This document shows, piece by piece, positions 34,237 to 42,499 of a DNA stretch of 64,000 nt (the stretch's first letter is position 1; each line of letters starts with the position of its first letter). The notes under the pieces were generated by a model that saw nothing but the letters and a program-made list of their open reading frames with translations, made no database searches and was not told where the DNA came from. The stretch lies in NCBI GenBank assembly GCA_902497095.1, contig CABVDD010000004.1, positions 6,622-70,621 of the forward strand, written 5' to 3'. This DNA is from an uncultured Faecalicoccus sp. (GTDB lineage Bacteria > Bacillota_I > Bacilli_A > Erysipelotrichales > Erysipelotrichaceae). The translations under genes and the position numbers were made by a program.

Positions 34237-34762
34237 TCGTACGGCTTTATTCTTAGCACTGATGATCATATCTGCTTACCTGCAAATCACTTTACCAACG
34301 CCTTTTTTCTCCATGCATATCACCATGCAGCTTTTTACCAGTATTGTATGTGGTTTTTGTTTGCCAGTTTCTTATAGTGCTCTTTGTATGGGAGTTTATA
34401 TTTTGATAGGGTTGGCAGGTCTTCCGGTATTTGCCAGTGGCGGCGGAATTCAATATTTGATGAAGCCTACGTTTGGTTTTATTTTAGGATTTCTTTTCTG
34501 CAGCATGACTTGTTCTTATTTTCGTCAAAGAAAAAATCCGAAAAGCCAAAAAGAATATTTTCTGATTGGGCTAATCGGATTGTTTCTGTTTTATTTGATA
34601 GGAAATGTATATTATTACTTTTCCTTTCCTTTATTGATGCAGACAAAGATTCCTTTATGGCTTTCTTTGTTTAATGGCGTAATCGTATCGATATTGCCAG
34701 ATCTTTGTATTTGTTTTATCGCCTGTCGTGTTTCTAAAGCCTTACAAGTACTTATCAAGTAA
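34214..34762 (+). CDS. bioY: BioY family transporter, copy 1 (in the siroheme operon)
   Basis: 182 residues with five to six membrane segments. The BioY pattern LPTPFFSMHITMQLF and GLAGLPVFASGGGIQYLMKP is clear. BioY is the S component for biotin uptake with or without an ECF module. It overlaps the sirC-like gene by 23 bases and ends in the converging reductase gene with a 21-base 3' overlap. Why a biotin transporter should lie in a siroheme operon is not obvious; substrate drift is possible. Confidence 0.88.
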   Translation: MKPTQLFSRTALFLALMIISAYLQITLPTPFFSMHITMQLFTSIVCGFCLPVSYSALCMGVYILIGLAGLPVFASGGGIQYLMKPTFGFILGFLFCSMTCSYFRQRKNPKSQKEYFLIGLIGLFLFYLIGNVYYYFSFPLLMQTKIPLWLSLFNGVIVSILPDLCICFIACRVSKALQVLIK

Positions 34763-36277
34763 CGCCTGCCATTGGTCGGCGTTTTCTTTTTGCCATTGAT
34801 CAAAAGTACTGTTTGCCTGGCTGATCAATTGTCCTAGTTCTGTAAAGAAAGGAAGGATATCTGTCTGTAAGATAACGCCGGCTTCTTTACCAAAACGAGT
34901 ATTGGATAATGTCGCATCTCCATAAAGACTCATTTTAAAAGCAGGATATGGTTTTTTATCAATAACTTTTGTGAACCCTTGTAAGCCGATGGATCCGACT
35001 TGATTGGTACCACAAGAACTTGGACATCCAGAAACATAGATTCGCGGTAACACTTTGTCTTTAAATTGATAAGGACGTAAGTCAGTAATCAATTGTTCCA
35101 ATACATGATTGGAATCTCGTAAACCAACCTGACATGTGGAAGCACCAATACAAGATACGCTGGATTCAAATGTAGTTTGGGCACCGTCTTGTGTATGCTC
35201 TAGAACTTTCTGTGCTTCTTCCATCGTTAAGTTAACGATGTACATATCTTCCTGTGGAGTTAAACGAATTTCAACTTCATCCATATCTTTTAAAACTTCA
35301 TGAAGTTCTTGCCATTTGTCAGCCGATACATTTCCACAAATCGGATGATAATAAACGGCATATAATCCTTCTTGTTTTTGCGGTAGTACACGATCTGAAA
35401 GATCAGAGGATACCGTTCCTGTTTTTTGGATCTGGCAAGGAGAAACGATGACATCGTGATCTAGATATTTTTTAGCCAATTCCACTTTTTCTTTAAATTC
35501 TTCCTGAATTTTTTCAGCGCCTAATGTCTCTTGCATATAGCGTGTTCTGGCTTTGGCACGATTGGTATAATTGCCATGTTCCATGAACATTAAAACCATT
35601 GTATGAACATAATATAAAATATCTTTTGGATCAATGTGACTTCCAACTTGAACTCCCATCATTGGGTTGTTTCCTAAACCACCGCAACAATAAACATCAA
35701 AAGTATGATCTTCATTGGCAATAAAACCTAAATCACGGAAATTGGCATGGACTTCATTGGCTTCTGAGTTTGAAAATGCCACTTTTAATTTTCTAGGCAG
35801 GGAATACTTATTGACGATCTTCAATAAATACTCTCCGGTTGCTTTTGCATAAGGATAGACATCAAAGGCTTCCTTTGGATCGATACCGGATAAAGGAGAG
35901 CACATTACATTACGCGGATAATCACCGCCGCCGCCACGAGTTACAATATCATGGCTTAAAGCATCTTTCATAATAGTCGTTAAGACTTCTGGTTTTAAAT
36001 CATGAAGCTGTACCGTTTGACAAGTTGTGCAATGTGTTCTTTGTATTTGATGTTTTTGACATTGTGATACAATGAATTCCAGTTTTTCTTTTGTGATACG
36101 TCCCTGATTCATTCGTAAACGTAACATGAAGGCTTGACCGCCACGTTGGGCATAAGAGCCAAATCCACCACTATAACCTTTGTAATCTTTTATAGACATT
36201 TCTTTGTTGTAGAAAAGCTGTGTCTTTTTTTCAAATTCAGGAAGTTCCTGAAGTAGTTCCTGTTGTAAAGTATCCAT
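34742..36277 (-). CDS. Siroheme-dependent nitrite/sulfite reductase
   Basis: 511 residues. The siroheme and 4Fe-4S ligands are Cys376 and Cys382 (CIGASTC, CX5C) and Cys418 and Cys422 (CPSSC, CX3C). Two ferredoxin-like half domains are found around residues 60-120 and 310-370. Reduces nitrite to ammonia or sulfite to sulfide with ferredoxin-type donor. Converges on the siroheme operon, which supplies its cofactor. RBS AAAGGAGGA. Nitrite or sulfite as true substrate cannot be separated from sequence. Confidence 0.9.
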   Translation of the reverse strand: MDTLQQELLQELPEFEKKTQLFYNKEMSIKDYKGYSGGFGSYAQRGGQAFMLRLRMNQGRITKEKLEFIVSQCQKHQIQRTHCTTCQTVQLHDLKPEVLTTIMKDALSHDIVTRGGGGDYPRNVMCSPLSGIDPKEAFDVYPYAKATGEYLLKIVNKYSLPRKLKVAFSNSEANEVHANFRDLGFIANEDHTFDVYCCGGLGNNPMMGVQVGSHIDPKDILYYVHTMVLMFMEHGNYTNRAKARTRYMQETLGAEKIQEEFKEKVELAKKYLDHDVIVSPCQIQKTGTVSSDLSDRVLPQKQEGLYAVYYHPICGNVSADKWQELHEVLKDMDEVEIRLTPQEDMYIVNLTMEEAQKVLEHTQDGAQTTFESSVSCIGASTCQVGLRDSNHVLEQLITDLRPYQFKDKVLPRIYVSGCPSSCGTNQVGSIGLQGFTKVIDKKPYPAFKMSLYGDATLSNTRFGKEAGVILQTDILPFFTELGQLISQANSTFDQWQKENADQWQALLDKYL

Positions 36278-36329
36278 ATGTTCCTCCTTTTTTGACTACT
36301 TTTATTTTAACATAGTCTGACAATCTAAT

Positions 36330-37076
36330 TTAAAAAAGCGATAGGAAGTTTTGTTCGATTTGTGCACAAACCTCATTTTCTGATAAGCCTTTTAATTCTG
36401 CCATTTTCTGTGCTACATATTTTACATACATAGGCTCATTTTGTTTGCCTCGATGCGGTACCGGTGTTAAATACGGAGAATCCGTTTCTGTTAATAAACG
36501 ATCTATAGGGCAGGATTGCACACATTCTGGAGCGTGCCGAGCATTTTTAAATGTCAGCGGTCCCGCAAAAGAAATCATAGAATTCATTTTTAAACATTCG
36601 TTCATTGTTTCTTTGGTACCGCTAAAACAATGAAAGATGATCTTTGTCTTTGCGTATTGTTTAAGTATATCCAAACAATCCTTAGTAGCTTCACGCATAT
36701 GAATAGAAATAGGAAGATTGGCCATATTGGCAATTTCTATTTGATGGATGAAAAGATCTTTTTGAAGATCATTAAAAGAAGTATCCCAATAATAATCTAA
36801 GCCAATCTCTCCTAAACAATCGATTTGATGTGAAAGAGCAATTGTTTTCAGCTGTTCTAGTTTAGATGCATCAATTTCTTTGGCATCGCCTGGAAACCAG
36901 CCAAATGCAACTTTAAATCGGGAATCTTTTTCTTTTAATTCTAATGCACGATGTAGTTCTTCTATATTGGTGCACATGATCATACAATGCGAAAGTTGTC
37001 TCATGTTTTCAATGACTTCATCAATTCGCACGTATAAATCATCGCAAGTAATGTGAGCATGACTATCAATATACAT
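36330..37076 (-). CDS. tatD: TatD-family deoxyribonuclease
   Basis: 248 residues. Metal ligands in YIDSHAHITCDD (His6, His8), GEIGLDYYW (Glu), SIHMREA (His), IFHCFSG (His) and TETDSPYL (Asp). Expected 3' to 5' DNase or related metal-dependent hydrolase. It is upstream of and in the same direction as the reductase gene, but 52 bases apart with its own RBS, so co-transcription is uncertain. Confidence 0.92.
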   Translation of the reverse strand: MYIDSHAHITCDDLYVRIDEVIENMRQLSHCMIMCTNIEELHRALELKEKDSRFKVAFGWFPGDAKEIDASKLEQLKTIALSHQIDCLGEIGLDYYWDTSFNDLQKDLFIHQIEIANMANLPISIHMREATKDCLDILKQYAKTKIIFHCFSGTKETMNECLKMNSMISFAGPLTFKNARHAPECVQSCPIDRLLTETDSPYLTPVPHRGKQNEPMYVKYVAQKMAELKGLSENEVCAQIEQNFLSLF

Positions 37077-37215
37077 AGTAGTTCTCCTTTTTTATCAGTT
37101 TTATTGTGAAGAAAATAGGAAGAGAAATCAAGTGTTGTTTAATCTCTATACCAAAATAAAGAAATGTAATTTATGAAAAATAACATGTTGAATAATGAGT
37201 GTTTTTATAGTGCTG

Positions 37216-37268
37216 TTGACAATAAAACTTGGCAGATATATGATTATATTGACAAGAAAACTTGTCAA
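37216..37268 (+). promoter_or_regulatory. Promoter with paired operators before the XRE/membrane-protein unit
   Basis: TTGACA (37216-37221), 17 bases, TATGAT (37239-37244). Operator A (37216-37234) TTGACAATAAAACTTGGCA overlaps the -35. Operator B (37249-37268) TTGACAAG AAAA CTTGTCAA is a perfect dyad just past the predicted start of transcription. The copies are 33 bases apart. Likely bound by the XRE protein encoded by the second gene. Confidence 0.65.
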
Positions 37269-37283
37269 GAAAGAAGGATATTT

Positions 37284-37595
37284 ATGAATAAAGAGGAAGT
37301 ATTGGCAAGAAGTAGAAAAGAAAGAATTAATGAAGGGGTAGTTGAAGCGGAAAATCGAGGCAGAAAATGGGGCTATGTTGTATTTAGTATTGTAGGTATA
37401 TTTATAATTATTTTTAATTTTATAAATGGTCAGAAAAGTTATGAAATCATGGCGTTAGTTTTTGCGCTTTTAGAGGCAGAAGCATATACCAAGTATTTAT
37501 TCACAAAGCAGAAAGTATTTTTTATTTCTTCAATTTGCGGAGCTATTGCTACTGTAGCTTTTTTGGCAAGCCATATTTTATTAGTTATGGGGTAA
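37284..37595 (+). CDS. Small membrane protein (DUF6442-like)
   Basis: 103 residues from ATG 37284 with AAGAAGGA upstream; an in-frame start at 37173 would run through the promoter. Charged N-terminus (MNKEEVLARSRKERINEG) followed by three hydrophobic segments (about 30-47, 54-70 and 77-100). Paired with an XRE regulator gene six bases downstream, an arrangement seen for this family. Function unknown. Confidence 0.75.
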   Translation: MNKEEVLARSRKERINEGVVEAENRGRKWGYVVFSIVGIFIIIFNFINGQKSYEIMALVFALLEAEAYTKYLFTKQKVFFISSICGAIATVAFLASHILLVMG

Positions 37596-37601
37596 AGGTA
37601 A

Positions 37602-37814
37602 ATGAAAGATGGTTTGATTTTAAAAAATAACTTAAAAGAAGTACGTCTAAAACATAAGTTATCGCAGGAAGCACTTGCCAACCTTGTAGGGGTATCAAGA
37701 AATACAATTAGTTCTATAGAAACTGGTCAATTCAATCCAACTGCTAAATTAGCGTTAATTTTATGTATAGCTTTAGATATAAAATTTGAAGATTTATTTT
37801 ATTTTGAAGATTAA
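37602..37814 (+). CDS. XRE-family transcriptional regulator, 70 residues
   Basis: A single helix-turn-helix domain: LSQEALANLVGVSRNTISSI (about residues 19-38), with the conserved tail of the LEDLFYFED type. Probably an autorepressor acting on the TTGACAAG operators. Co-transcribed with the membrane protein. Confidence 0.9.
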   Translation: MKDGLILKNNLKEVRLKHKLSQEALANLVGVSRNTISSIETGQFNPTAKLALILCIALDIKFEDLFYFED

Positions 37815-37852
37815 AAGATACATTTTCAGTATAGAATTGTTGAATGGTATGA

Positions 37853-37881
37853 TTGACAATGATTTTGACTTTTGATAAACT
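37853..37881 (+). promoter_or_regulatory. Promoter of the CNNM transporter gene
   Basis: TTGACA (37853-37858), 17 bases, TAAACT (37876-37881); start near 37888. Confidence 0.65.
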
Positions 37882-37887
37882 TTGCTC

Positions 37888-37990
37888 AAGATGAATAGCA
37901 CAGAAGACCCGAGTCGAAGTTGCTGCGGGATGAATAAATAGAGAAGATAAAGACATATTCTGGAAACAGATTATGTCTTTTTGTGCTTTT
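37888..37990 (+). ncRNA. Structured leader with possible pseudoknot and terminator before the CNNM gene (candidate riboswitch)
   Basis: TAGCA (37896-37900) can pair with TGCTG (37921-37925), and CCCG (37908-37911) with CGGG (37926-37929). The pairings cross, and the two 3' arms abut, giving an H-type pseudoknot. It is flanked by GATGAATA on both sides. Next comes a hairpin AAAGACATATTCTG GAAA CAGATTATGTCTTT (37949-37980) with a T run, an intrinsic terminator before the RBS. Aptamer plus terminator upstream of an ion transporter is riboswitch-like; no known class was recognised. Confidence 0.5.
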
Positions 37991-38004
37991 TTGGAGGAAT
38001 TGTA

Positions 38005-39321
38005 ATGATTTTTGCGTTATTACTGCAGATTGTTTTGATTTGTGTAAATGCGATTTTTGCCGGAGCGGAGATTGCGGTTGTTTCTATGAATACAGCTACT
38101 TTGCAGGCAAGAGCAGAAGAAGGAAATCGTAAGGCTAAAGTACTGATGCGATTAGTTGATAATCCATCACGCTTTTTGGCGACGATTCAGGTAGCTATTA
38201 CTTTGGCTGGATATTTAGGAAGTGCGTATGCGACTGATAGTTTTGCCGATCCTTTGGTAAACTTGATGCAGTCATGGAACATTCCTATTTCTGAAAGTAC
38301 TTTGCGTTCATTTGTACCATTAGTTATTACTTTGATCATGTCCTTTTTCTCTATTGTATTTGGAGAACTTGTACCCAAGCGTATTGCCATGCAGAATAAA
38401 GAAAAAGTTTCGTATGCTTTATCAGGAACACTTTCTTTTATCTCTAAGGCTTTTGCCCCATTAGTTTGGCTTTTGACAAACAGTACCAATTTGGTATTAC
38501 GTTTATGTCGTATTGATCCTGAACAGGAAGAAGAAGTGACAGAAGAAGAAATTCGTATGATGGTTTCTCAAAGTTTATCGCAAGGACAGATCGAACAAGA
38601 TGAAAATGCGATGATACAAAATATCTTTGACTTTAATGATGTCACGCTCGATGAAATTTGTACGCATCGAAAAGATGTAACAGGTTTAGATTTAGAAGAC
38701 GATTTAAGTGTTTGGGATGAAAGAATCAATCAAACATCTTACGATTGTTATCCTGTTTATAAAGACAGCCAGGATCAGATTGTTGGTGTATTGGATGCCA
38801 AAAAGTATTTGCGTATGGCAAATCGAACAAAAGAAGAAGTGCTACAGAAAACGGTGTTAAAACCTTTATTTGTACTAGAAGGTATGAAAGCAGATCATTT
38901 GTTGTTGAAGATGAAACAGACAAAAACTACATTTGCGATCGTACTGGATGAGTATGGTGGATTTGTTGGTGTTGTCACATTAAAAGATTTATTAGTATTG
39001 CTCGTTGAGGATTTGGAAGAAGAAGGAAGATCCAATGAATCTGAAGGAATCGTTCTTTTAGAAGATCATACATGGCGCATTCAAGGCGATGCGATGGTAG
39101 AAGATGTGAATAAAATTTTAGGTTTACAACTAAGTGATGAAGAATACGATACATTTAGTGGCTATATATTGGATACACTAGGCGGCACATTACCAGATTC
39201 TAATGCATGTTTTGATATTGAAACAGAAGAAATGATTATTAAGGCTCGTATGGGCAATGATCATCGTGTAGAAGAGGCTATTGTTCAAATCAAAGAAAAT
39301 GAACAAGAAAATAAAGAATAG
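38005..39321 (+). CDS. CNNM/CorC-HlyC family transporter
   Basis: 438 residues from ATG 38005 with GGAGGA upstream. Four membrane segments of the DUF21/CNNM domain (1-160), two CBS domains (about 205-320) and a C-terminal CorC/HlyC domain (350-430). Proteins of this family export or regulate Mg2+ or other divalent cations. Monocistronic, behind the leader described above. The cation cannot be fixed from sequence. Confidence 0.9.
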   Translation: MIFALLLQIVLICVNAIFAGAEIAVVSMNTATLQARAEEGNRKAKVLMRLVDNPSRFLATIQVAITLAGYLGSAYATDSFADPLVNLMQSWNIPISESTLRSFVPLVITLIMSFFSIVFGELVPKRIAMQNKEKVSYALSGTLSFISKAFAPLVWLLTNSTNLVLRLCRIDPEQEEEVTEEEIRMMVSQSLSQGQIEQDENAMIQNIFDFNDVTLDEICTHRKDVTGLDLEDDLSVWDERINQTSYDCYPVYKDSQDQIVGVLDAKKYLRMANRTKEEVLQKTVLKPLFVLEGMKADHLLLKMKQTKTTFAIVLDEYGGFVGVVTLKDLLVLLVEDLEEEGRSNESEGIVLLEDHTWRIQGDAMVEDVNKILGLQLSDEEYDTFSGYILDTLGGTLPDSNACFDIETEEMIIKARMGNDHRVEEAIVQIKENEQENKE

Positions 39322-39346
39322 TACCGAAAAAAATCGGTACTATTTT
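39320..39346. terminator. Terminator of the CNNM gene
   Basis: AGTACCGA AAAAAA TCGGTACT and ATTTTTT. It also lies just past the stop of the converging GntR gene. Confidence 0.88.
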
Positions 39347-40045
39347 TTATTGGGATAGATGAAAAGTAAATGAATTGGTATCTCCCCTATATTTAGAAAT
39401 TGAATATTCAATTGGAATGCCTTCAGGATCATATCCATAAGAATGAAAATAAAATAGAGGTGCTTGCTCTTTGACTTGTAAAAGTTCGGCAAGCGTTTCA
39501 TCTGCGCTGGTGACTTCTAAATGACGAGTGATGGATGAAATAGGATGTCCACTTTTTTTACATTGTTCATAAAATGATTCCTTAGAAAAATCAATTGATG
39601 AAAAATGACAAAAAAGGGAGTAAGGCATATATGTTGTCACAAACACATTAGGAATTCCATCAATAGAACGCAAACGAACGAGCTTAAATACGGTATCACA
39701 TTGAAGTATTTTTTTGATTTCTTCACTCGCATCTTCTTTATAAAATGATAAAACTTGTGTTTGGCTGGTATGCCCTTTTTGATGCATTTCCGAATCAAAG
39801 CTATTGATTCTTTGGGTAAAAGACTGGTCTATTTTTGGCTGACATACAATGGTTCCGCGCTTACGCTTTCTTTCTAGTATACCTTGATCAACTAACAAAG
39901 AGATGGCTTGTCGTACTGTAGGACGACTGACTTGATACTCTTTGGCCAGTATTGTTTCAGCAGGAATGGTATCACCAGCCGGATACACACCCGTTTCGAT
40001 TTTATGTAAAAGATCTTTTTGTATCTGTAAATAAATTGCGGACAT
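39347..40045 (-). CDS. GntR-family (HutC/UTRA subgroup) regulator
   Basis: 232 residues. N-terminal winged helix (EYQVSRPTVRQAISLLVDQG, about residues 34-53) and UTRA ligand-binding domain to the end. Divergent from the deoC-reductase-rpiA operon, sharing one palindromic operator in between. The effector is probably a sugar phosphate intermediate of the operon (inference). RBS GAAAGAGA. Confidence 0.88.
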   Translation of the reverse strand: MSAIYLQIQKDLLHKIETGVYPAGDTIPAETILAKEYQVSRPTVRQAISLLVDQGILERKRKRGTIVCQPKIDQSFTQRINSFDSEMHQKGHTSQTQVLSFYKEDASEEIKKILQCDTVFKLVRLRSIDGIPNVFVTTYMPYSLFCHFSSIDFSKESFYEQCKKSGHPISSITRHLEVTSADETLAELLQVKEQAPLFYFHSYGYDPEGIPIEYSISKYRGDTNSFTFHLSQ

Positions 40046-40068
40046 ATAGAAACTCTCTTTCTATACAT

Positions 40069-40132
40069 AATATAAACATTTTGTTGTTTTATGTCAATTT
40101 TTATTGACATAAACTTTACATAATGATATATT
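40069..40132. promoter_or_regulatory. Two mirror-image promoters sharing one palindromic GntR operator
   Basis: TTTATGTCAAT (40088-40098), TTTT, ATTGACATAAA (40103-40113): 11-bp perfect arms. Plus strand: TTGACA 40104-40109, 17 bases, TATATT 40127-40132. Minus strand: TTGACA (complement of 40092-40097), 17 bases, TATATT (complement of 40069-40074). Both -35 elements lie in the operator. A further TTGACATA half-site is found near 40138. Confidence 0.8.
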
Positions 40133-40159
40133 TTTCTTGACATAGAAGGAGGATCTAGT

Positions 40160-40849
40160 ATGGATTCATCAAAACTTACAAAAGAGACATTGGCAAAATT
40201 ATTTGATCATACGTTTTTGAAGGCGTATGCGACAACAGAAGATTTAAAAAATCTTTGTGACCAGGCAAAAACTATGAATACAGCTATGGTTGCGATTAAT
40301 ACGGCATGGACTGCATTTTGTAAAAAGGAATTGGCAGATACTGATGTACATGTAGGAGCGGCTATCGGCTTTCCATTAGGACAATGTGGTTTAAAGACAA
40401 AACTTTTTGAATGTAAATATGCGATTGAACAAGGGGCTGATGAAATCGATTATGTGATCGATGTAGGACAGGCCAAAATGCACAATTGGGATTATATCCA
40501 AGAAGAAATGGAAAAAATGACCGCAATTTGTAGAGAAAAGAATGTGTTGATCAAAGTCATTTTTGAAAACTGTTATTTAGAAAAAGAAGAGATCAAAAAA
40601 TTAAGTGAAATCGCAAAAGTTGTAAAACCAGATTTCATTAAAACAAGTACAGGATTTGGAACTGGCGGTGCTACGGTAGAAGATGTACGTTTAATGAAAG
40701 AGACAGTAGGCGATACAGTACAAGTTAAAGCTGCCGGCGGTATACGTAGTTGGAAAACTTGTAAAGAGATGATTGATGCAGGTGCTACGCGTATTGGGAC
40801 AAGTTCAAGCATTCAAATCTTAAAAGAATTCGAAGAGGCGACAAAATGA
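40160..40849 (+). CDS. DeoC-like aldolase, copy 1
   Basis: 229 residues. Class I aldolase of DeoC type: Schiff-base lysine Lys161 in DFIKTSTGFG, the second lysine Lys190 in VKAAGGIRS, and Asp97 in EIDYVIDVG. Deoxyribose-5-phosphate aldolase is the default, but the operon has no other deoxynucleoside gene; it is followed by a RmlD-like reductase and an RpiA-like isomerase, so another sugar phosphate may be the substrate. RBS AGGAGGA. Confidence 0.85.
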   Translation: MDSSKLTKETLAKLFDHTFLKAYATTEDLKNLCDQAKTMNTAMVAINTAWTAFCKKELADTDVHVGAAIGFPLGQCGLKTKLFECKYAIEQGADEIDYVIDVGQAKMHNWDYIQEEMEKMTAICREKNVLIKVIFENCYLEKEEIKKLSEIAKVVKPDFIKTSTGFGTGGATVEDVRLMKETVGDTVQVKAAGGIRSWKTCKEMIDAGATRIGTSSSIQILKEFEEATK

Positions 40850-41712
40850 AAAAAATTTTAGTAACCGGTGCTAACGGATATTTGGCAAGTTATATTCGAA
40901 GAGAAAATCAAGAACAATTTGAATGGATCTGTATGACTCGAAAAGATGCTGATTTAAATGATCCAGAAAGTGTAGAAGCTTTTTTAAAAACACAAAACTT
41001 TGATATTTGTTTTCATACGGCGGCTAATGCGACAACAGCTGTCTGTGAAGAAAATCCAGAAATGGCACATCGCATCAATGTAGAATCTACTCAGAAAGTC
41101 ATAGAGGCTTGTAAAAGAAATCAGGCTCGATTAATTTTCTGTGGTACGGAACAATCTTTTAATGGTAAAGAAGAACATGGACCATTTAAAGAAGAAGATG
41201 TTTTAAAAGCTGTAACAGTGTATGGTCAAAATAAAATAGAGTGTGAAAAAAAGATACAGGAACAATTAGAGGATTATATTATTTTGCGATATACATGGAT
41301 GATGGGATTATCATTTGATGGAATAAAAGCCAGTCCAAGCATTGTCAAAAATGTTATGAATGCTTTGCTTCATCAAAAACCAACATTGTTTACATGTAAC
41401 GAAAAGCGAGGCATGACGTATGCCAAATATCTCGCAAAACAGTTTTCACAAATCGTTGAATTGGAAACAGGCATTTATCATGTAGCTGCCAGCAATGATA
41501 AGACAACGTATGAAAGTGCTGTTTATATTGCCGAAGAGTTAGGTGCCAGTAAAGAAGCAATAGAAAAATATATACTTCCAAATACAGAAAGATATAGTGA
41601 TCATTTTAGAGATTATCGTTTGGATTCTTCAAAATTGGCATCTAAAGGAATCACATTTGGAACCTTTGAGTCCAATGTGGATGAGCTTTTAAAAGACTTT
41701 GGATGGAAGTAA
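40846..41712 (+). CDS. RmlD-like NAD(P)-dependent sugar reductase (extended SDR)
   Basis: 288 residues. Rossmann motif LVTGANGYLASYI (about 5-17) and catalytic YxxxK in VYGQNKIECEK. The pattern FDICFHTAANATTAVCEENP is typical of dTDP-4-dehydrorhamnose reductase-like proteins. Here it lies in a catabolic-looking operon without other rhamnose genes. Overlaps the aldolase by four bases. Confidence 0.8.
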   Translation: MKKILVTGANGYLASYIRRENQEQFEWICMTRKDADLNDPESVEAFLKTQNFDICFHTAANATTAVCEENPEMAHRINVESTQKVIEACKRNQARLIFCGTEQSFNGKEEHGPFKEEDVLKAVTVYGQNKIECEKKIQEQLEDYIILRYTWMMGLSFDGIKASPSIVKNVMNALLHQKPTLFTCNEKRGMTYAKYLAKQFSQIVELETGIYHVAASNDKTTYESAVYIAEELGASKEAIEKYILPNTERYSDHFRDYRLDSSKLASKGITFGTFESNVDELLKDFGWK

Positions 41713-42380
41713 TGATGAATTCCAAACAATTATGTGCACAATATGCTGAAAGTCTAATAGAAGATGGAATGATCGTTAGTTTGGGTGGAGGACAAACCAT
41801 TCAATATTTGATTACAGAAATCAAAGAAAAGAATCGAAAGGTCAAAGTTGTAACACCTTCCAGCCATACCGCAATATCTTGTATACAAAAAGGTATTGAT
41901 GTATTAGCACTTCAATGGAATTCATCTATTGATATCGCTTTTGATGGATGTGATGAAGTAGATGAAAATTTTTGTGCCTTAAAAAGTGGCGGTGGTATAC
42001 ATACCCTAGAAAAGATAACGGCTTCGATGGCTGAACAATACATATTGATGGTGGATGATACAAAATATGCACCGAAATTAAAGTATACACACCCTGTTGT
42101 CTTAGAAGTATTACCGGAAGCATTTTCCTATATTTGTGCAAAGCTGAAAGAGATGAATTATGTTTTTGCACCTCGCTTGGCATCAAACAAAGATGGGTTT
42201 ATTCTGAGTGAACATGGAAATATTTTGATAGATATACATATACAATCTTATATAGACCCGAAAGAGTTATATAGTTTGTTAAAATCAATGACGGGCGTTA
42301 TAGAAGTTAGTTTATTTGTTCGTGAAGTTACTGGCATCTTATTAGCAAGTAACGATCAAGTTGAATTTTTAAGAAAATAG
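41712..42380 (+). CDS. RpiA-like ribose-5-phosphate isomerase, divergent
   Basis: 222 residues from ATG 41712 (TAATG coupling; ATG 41703 and 41715 also possible). The RpiA motifs are recognisable but changed: LGGGQTIQYLI in place of the GxGST loop, FDGCDEVDEN for DGADEID, and LKSGGGIHTLEKI for KGGGGALLREK. Either a ribose 5-phosphate isomerase or an isomerase for another pentose phosphate made by this operon. Confidence 0.8.
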   Translation: MMNSKQLCAQYAESLIEDGMIVSLGGGQTIQYLITEIKEKNRKVKVVTPSSHTAISCIQKGIDVLALQWNSSIDIAFDGCDEVDENFCALKSGGGIHTLEKITASMAEQYILMVDDTKYAPKLKYTHPVVLEVLPEAFSYICAKLKEMNYVFAPRLASNKDGFILSEHGNILIDIHIQSYIDPKELYSLLKSMTGVIEVSLFVREVTGILLASNDQVEFLRK

Positions 42381-42456
42381 CTTAAATAAAGCTGTATGCA
42401 TGTTTTATTTGTTATTTAAATGTGAACATCATAAATATTTTAATAGAGTCCATATT

Positions 42457-42496
42457 AAAAACACGTAATCTAAAAGATAGAGATTACGTGTTTTTT
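42457..42496. terminator. Bidirectional terminator after rpiA
   Basis: A 13-bp arm beginning AAAACACGTAATCT pairs with AGATTACGTGTTTT, with A and T tracts on both sides. Confidence 0.9.
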
Positions 42497-42499
42497 GGC

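Noticed and set aside
37888..37945. Hammerhead-type ribozyme because of GATGA and GTCGAA segments
   Set aside because: The CUGAUGA and GAAA core segments are not in the required order and the flanking helices do not form.
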